From Pseudomonadaceae bacterium UBA5811 (lineage in GTDB: Bacteria; Pseudomonadota; Gammaproteobacteria; Pseudomonadales; Pseudomonadaceae), in NCBI GenBank assembly GCA_002417905.1, contig DIDB01000032.1:1-9632 (forward strand): a stretch of DNA of 9,632 nucleotides. Reading direction: 5' to 3'. The notes beneath the pieces were generated by a model that had not been told where the DNA came from, did no database searches, and saw only the letters and a program-made list of their open reading frames with translations. The translations under genes were made by a program, and so were the position numbers. Position 1 is the first letter of the stretch, and every line of letters starts with the position of its first letter. Shown in pieces: positions 6,719 to 9,632 of this stretch.

Positions 6719-6747
6719 CAGACCCCGCCCTTGTGAGGCGGGGTCTG
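6719..6747 (-). terminator. Strong hairpin between convergent emrE and acnB, probable acnB terminator
   Basis: A perfect 11-bp GC-rich stem (6719-6729 with 6737-6747) surrounds a 7-base loop. On the minus strand it is followed, after CCG, by TTT and then a broken T-rich stretch (TTTTCTTTTT, 6695-6704), fitting termination of acnB. On the plus strand no T run follows, so it would stop emrE transcripts less efficiently, although it may protect their 3' end. Confidence 0.75.
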
Positions 6748-6756
6748 GTGCGTCCG

Positions 6757-6778
6757 TCAGGCCCTCAGGCCCTCAGGG
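6757..6778. repeat. Short tandem repeat, 8-bp unit TCAGGCCC, about 2.75 copies
   Basis: TCAGGCCC occurs at 6757-6764 and 6765-6772, followed by a partial copy TCAGGG at 6773-6778. It lies between the acnB stop codon and its terminator hairpin. It is probably simple slippage in non-coding DNA. Confidence 0.7.
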
Positions 6779-6786
6779 AGCCGATC

Positions 6787-9396
6787 TCAGGCTTGTACAG
6801 CCGGGATCTTGGCCTGGGCAGCCGCTTCGCGGAACTCGGCGATCTGGTCAAAGCTCAGGTAGCGATAGATGTCAGCAGACATGGTGTTGAGATCTTTCGC
6901 GTACTGCATGTACTCCTCGACGGTCGGCAGCTTGCCAACGACAGCTGCTACGGCAGCCAGTTCAGCGGAAGCGAGGAACACGTCGGTAGAGTCACCCAGA
7001 CGGTTCGGGAAGTTCCGGGTCGAGGTGGATACGACAGTGGAGCCGGTGTGTACGCGGGCCTGGTTACCCATGCACAGCGAGCAGCCCGGCATTTCCATGC
7101 GGGCACCGGCACGGCCATAGATGCCGTAGTAGCCTTCTTCAGTCAGCTGGTGGGCGTCCATCTTGGTCGGCGGAGCCAGCCACAGACGGGTCGGAATACC
7201 ACCCTTGACTTTTTCCAGCAGCTTGCCGGCAGCGCGGAAGTGACCGATGTTGGTCATGCAGGAGCCGATGAATACTTCATCGATTTTGCGGCCAGCCACA
7301 TCGGACAGCAGGCGAGCGTCGTCCGGATCGTTCGGAGCGCACAGGATCGGCTCCTTGACTTCGGCCAGATCGATTTCGATCACGGCCGCGTATTCGGCAT
7401 CCTTGTCGGCTTCCAGCAGCTCGGGTTTGGCCAGCCAGGCTTCCATGGCCTTGGCACGGCGCTCCAGGGTGCGGGCATCGCCATAACCTTCCTCGATCAT
7501 CCAGCGCAGCAGGGTGATGTTGGATTTCAGGTAGTTGGCAACCGGTTGCTCCGGTAGCTTGATGGTACAGCCGGCAGCCGAACGCTCGGCAGAAGCGTCA
7601 GACAGTTCGAACGCCTGCTCTACGGTCAGATCATCCAGACCTTCGATTTCGAGAATGCGGCCGGAGAAGATGTTCTTCTTGCCTTTTTTCTCGACGGTCA
7701 GCAGACCAGCCTTGATGGCATAGTAAGGAATGGCATGAACCAGGTCACGCAGGGTGATACCAGGCTGCATTTTGCCCTTGAAGCGCACCAGCACGGATTC
7801 CGGCATGTCCAGCGGCATAACGCCAGTGGCGGCGGCAAAGGCTACCAGACCGGAGCCGGCCGGGAAGGAGATGCCGATCGGGAAGCGGGTGTGGGAGTCG
7901 CCGCCCGTACCTACGGTATCCGGCAGCAGCATGCGGTTCAGCCAGCTGTGGATGATGCCATCGCCCGGACGCAGGGAAACACCACCGCGGTTCATGATGA
8001 ACTCGGGCAGGGTGTGATGGGTCTTGACGTCGATGGGTTTCGGATAGGCAGCAGTGTGGCAGAAGGACTGCATGACCAGATCCGCCGAGAAGCCCAGGCA
8101 GGCCAGGTCTTTCAGCTCGTCGCGGGTCATCGGTCCCGTGGTGTCCTGGGAGCCGACGGTGGTCATTTTCGGTTCGCAGTAGGTGCCCGGACGGACGCCT
8201 TTGCCTTCCGGCAGGCCACAGGCCCGACCGACGATTTTCTGGGCCAGGCTGTAACCCTTGCCGTTATCGGCAGGCTGCTCGGGTTTGCGGAACAGGTCAG
8301 TCGGACCCATGCCCAGCTCGGCGCGGGCTTTTTCAGTCAGGCCACGGCCGATGATCAGCGGGATACGGCCGCCGGCACGAACTTCATCCAGCAGAACCGG
8401 TGTTTTCAGTTCAAAGCTGGTGATGACGTCATCGCTGCCATGCTTGGTTACTTTGCCGGCATAGGGATAGACGTCGATGACATCACCCATGGCCAGGTTG
8501 GTGCAGTCGAACTCGATCGGCAGGGCACCAGCATCTTCCATGGTGTTATAGAAGATAGGGGCAATCTTGGTGCCGAAGCAGAATCCACCCGCACGCTTGT
8601 TCGGCACATGGGGAATGTCGTCACCGAAGAACCACAGCACGGAGTTGGTGGCCGACTTGCGGGAGGAACCGGTACCGACCACATCACCCACGTAGGCTAC
8701 CGGGAAGCCTTTGGCCTTGGCTGCTTCGATCTGCTTCAGCGGGCCTACGGAGCCGGGTTGTACGGGTTCAATACCGTCACGGGCCATTTTCAGCATGGCC
8801 AGAGCATGCAGCGGGATGTCCGGACGGGACCAGGCATCCGGAGCCGGAGACAGGTCGTCAGTGTTGGTTTCGCCCGGAACCTTGAAGACGGTCAGGGTCA
8901 CTTTTTCCGGAACAGCCGGCTTGGCCTTGAACCATTCGCCTTCAGCCCAGGACTGCAGGACAGCCTTGGCATTGGCGTTGCCTTTTTTGGCTTTCTCGGC
9001 AACGTCATGGAAGGAGTCGAACATCAGCAGGGTGTGTTTCAGCTGGTCTGCCGCGACGGTGCCCAGTTCGGCGCTGTCCAGCAGCCCGATCAGGGTGGCA
9101 ATGTTGTAGCCGCCCTGCATGGTGCCCAGCAGTTCAACAGCGCGCTGCTTGCTGATCAGCGGAGAGGTGGTTTCGCCTTTGGCGATGGCGGACAGGAAAC
9201 CGGCCTTGACGTAGGCGGCTTCGTCAACTCCCGGGGGTACGCGGTTGGAAATCAGGTCAACGAGGAATTCTTCTTCGCCAGCAGGGGGGTTCTTCAGCAG
9301 CTCGACCAGGCCGGCAGTCTGCTCGGCGTTCAGGGGCTGGGGCACAACTCCCAGTGCGGCACGCTCTTCTACGTGTTTGCGATAGGCTTCAAGCAC
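6787..9396 (-). CDS. acnB: Bifunctional aconitate hydratase 2 / 2-methylisocitrate dehydratase AcnB
   Basis: Iron-sulfur enzyme of the TCA cycle that interconverts citrate and isocitrate; the family also hydrates 2-methyl-cis-aconitate in propionate breakdown, and the iron-free apo form can bind mRNA. At 869 residues it is full length. Domain order is the AcnB type: HEAT-like N-terminal domain (about 1-160), swivel domain (about 165-390, with [19 protein letters not shown] at 178-196 and [13 protein letters not shown] at 241-253), then the catalytic domains. The [4Fe-4S] ligands are Cys713 (GSCMTN), Cys772 and Cys775 (GCSLCMGNQ). [14 protein letters not shown] (493-506) and [10 protein letters not shown] (790-799) are intact. 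The start is GTG at 9394-9396: the family's MLEAYRKH start falls exactly there, GAGGG lies seven bases upstream, and an in-frame stop at 9427-9429 leaves no ATG option. It is convergent with emrE and monocistronic in view. Confidence 0.98.
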   Translation of the reverse strand: MLEAYRKHVEERAALGVVPQPLNAEQTAGLVELLKNPPAGEEEFLVDLISNRVPPGVDEAAYVKAGFLSAIAKGETTSPLISKQRAVELLGTMQGGYNIATLIGLLDSAELGTVAADQLKHTLLMFDSFHDVAEKAKKGNANAKAVLQSWAEGEWFKAKPAVPEKVTLTVFKVPGETNTDDLSPAPDAWSRPDIPLHALAMLKMARDGIEPVQPGSVGPLKQIEAAKAKGFPVAYVGDVVGTGSSRKSATNSVLWFFGDDIPHVPNKRAGGFCFGTKIAPIFYNTMEDAGALPIEFDCTNLAMGDVIDVYPYAGKVTKHGSDDVITSFELKTPVLLDEVRAGGRIPLIIGRGLTEKARAELGMGPTDLFRKPEQPADNGKGYSLAQKIVGRACGLPEGKGVRPGTYCEPKMTTVGSQDTTGPMTRDELKDLACLGFSADLVMQSFCHTAAYPKPIDVKTHHTLPEFIMNRGGVSLRPGDGIIHSWLNRMLLPDTVGTGGDSHTRFPIGISFPAGSGLVAFAAATGVMPLDMPESVLVRFKGKMQPGITLRDLVHAIPYYAIKAGLLTVEKKGKKNIFSGRILEIEGLDDLTVEQAFELSDASAERSAAGCTIKLPEQPVANYLKSNITLLRWMIEEGYGDARTLERRAKAMEAWLAKPELLEADKDAEYAAVIEIDLAEVKEPILCAPNDPDDARLLSDVAGRKIDEVFIGSCMTNIGHFRAAGKLLEKVKGGIPTRLWLAPPTKMDAHQLTEEGYYGIYGRAGARMEMPGCSLCMGNQARVHTGSTVVSTSTRNFPNRLGDSTDVFLASAELAAVAAVVGKLPTVEEYMQYAKDLNTMSADIYRYLSFDQIAEFREAAAQAKIPAVQA

Positions 9397-9445
9397 AGTT
9401 TTTCCCTCATCAGTGTTCCCGTGGATTCACAGGATGCGCGTCCAC

Positions 9446-9557
9446 GAAGCTGTTTTCAAAGTTTTACGGTCTGCCCCGCTGCTGCGTCTGAAGGAGGATA
9501 TCCAGTAGCGGTCTGCAAGAGCATCGACTGTGCTCGTGACGCTTTGAAAACAGCTTC
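9446..9557 (-). repeat. 16-bp perfect inverted repeat with two nested hairpins in the acnB upstream region
   Basis: GAAGCTGTTTTCAAAG (9446-9461) and CTTTGAAAACAGCTTC (9542-9557) are exact reverse complements 80 bases apart. Inside, CCGCTGCTG (9476-9484) pairs with CAGTAGCGG (9503-9511), nine pairs including one G-T, and GAGCA (9519-9523) pairs with TGCTC (9531-9535). Together they could form a branched RNA: a long closing stem with two arms. It lies 50 bases upstream of the acnB start, so it is likely in the 5' leader or promoter region. It could also be a small mobile repeat (MITE-like) or paired operator sites. No flanking direct duplication was seen. Confidence 0.6.
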
Positions 9558-9589
9558 TTGCGGACATTGGCGCCTTAAAGGCAGTGGCG

Positions 9590-9618
9590 AGTGTACTGGA
9601 ACAAAATGGCAAAGTTAA
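9590..9618 (-). promoter_or_regulatory. Weak candidate promoter for acnB
   Basis: On the minus strand TTAACT (9613-9618) and TACACT (9590-9595) are spaced by 17 bases; each matches four of six consensus positions. A start near 9583 would place the whole 16-bp inverted-repeat structure in a leader of roughly 185 nucleotides. The match is poor and the upstream sequence is cut by the window end. Confidence 0.25.
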
Positions 9619-9632
9619 GCTGGACACTACTT

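Noticed and set aside
7735..9618. Open frame of 627 codons on the plus strand opposite acnB
   Set aside because: It mirrors acnB codons through the GC-rich third-position bias. The translation is rich in Gly, Gln and His with no recognisable domain, while the minus strand encodes an intact AcnB.

Overview
The window is a stretch of ordinary chromosomal DNA from a GC-rich Gram-negative bacterium, most likely a gammaproteobacterium. The near-canonical AcnB resembles Pseudomonas-type AcnB, including a C-terminal end in IPAVQA. An RlmA-type 23S rRNA methyltransferase and a TonB-dependent outer-membrane receptor fit the same placement. The genus cannot be fixed from the sequence alone.

Layout from left to right. 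Positions 1-2151 (minus) hold a TonB-dependent siderophore-type receptor, complete at its N-terminus but cut by the left edge. The edge itself is a perfect 22-bp foldback that replaces the expected last residues of the receptor. Positions 2152-2793 are a 642-bp AT-rich to structured intergenic region between the receptor (minus) and a CPA1-type Na+/H+ antiporter (plus, 2794-4425). A simple terminator overlaps the antiporter stop codon. Then come three plus-strand genes: rlmA (4486-5334), a long serine O-acetyltransferase (5411-6367), and an EmrE-type small multidrug transporter (6364-6687) whose start overlaps the acetyltransferase stop. A strong hairpin at 6719-6747 separates this group from the convergent acnB gene (6787-9396, minus). 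The last 236 bp is the acnB upstream region and carries a perfect 16-bp inverted repeat enclosing two smaller hairpins.

The genes do not form one pathway. The receptor serves metal-chelate uptake, the antiporter serves ion and pH homeostasis, RlmA modifies ribosomes, the acetyltransferase makes O-acetylserine for cysteine synthesis, the SMR protein exports cationic compounds, and AcnB serves the TCA cycle. The only pair with evidence for coupled expression is acetyltransferase and SMR transporter (ATGA overlap).

No phage, insertion sequence, CRISPR array, tRNA, rRNA or defence system is visible. The parts that known genes do not explain are non-coding: a possible attenuator-like leader ahead of the antiporter, the structured leader ahead of acnB with an anti-Shine-Dalgarno-like loop, and the foldback at the left edge, which may be an assembly artefact.
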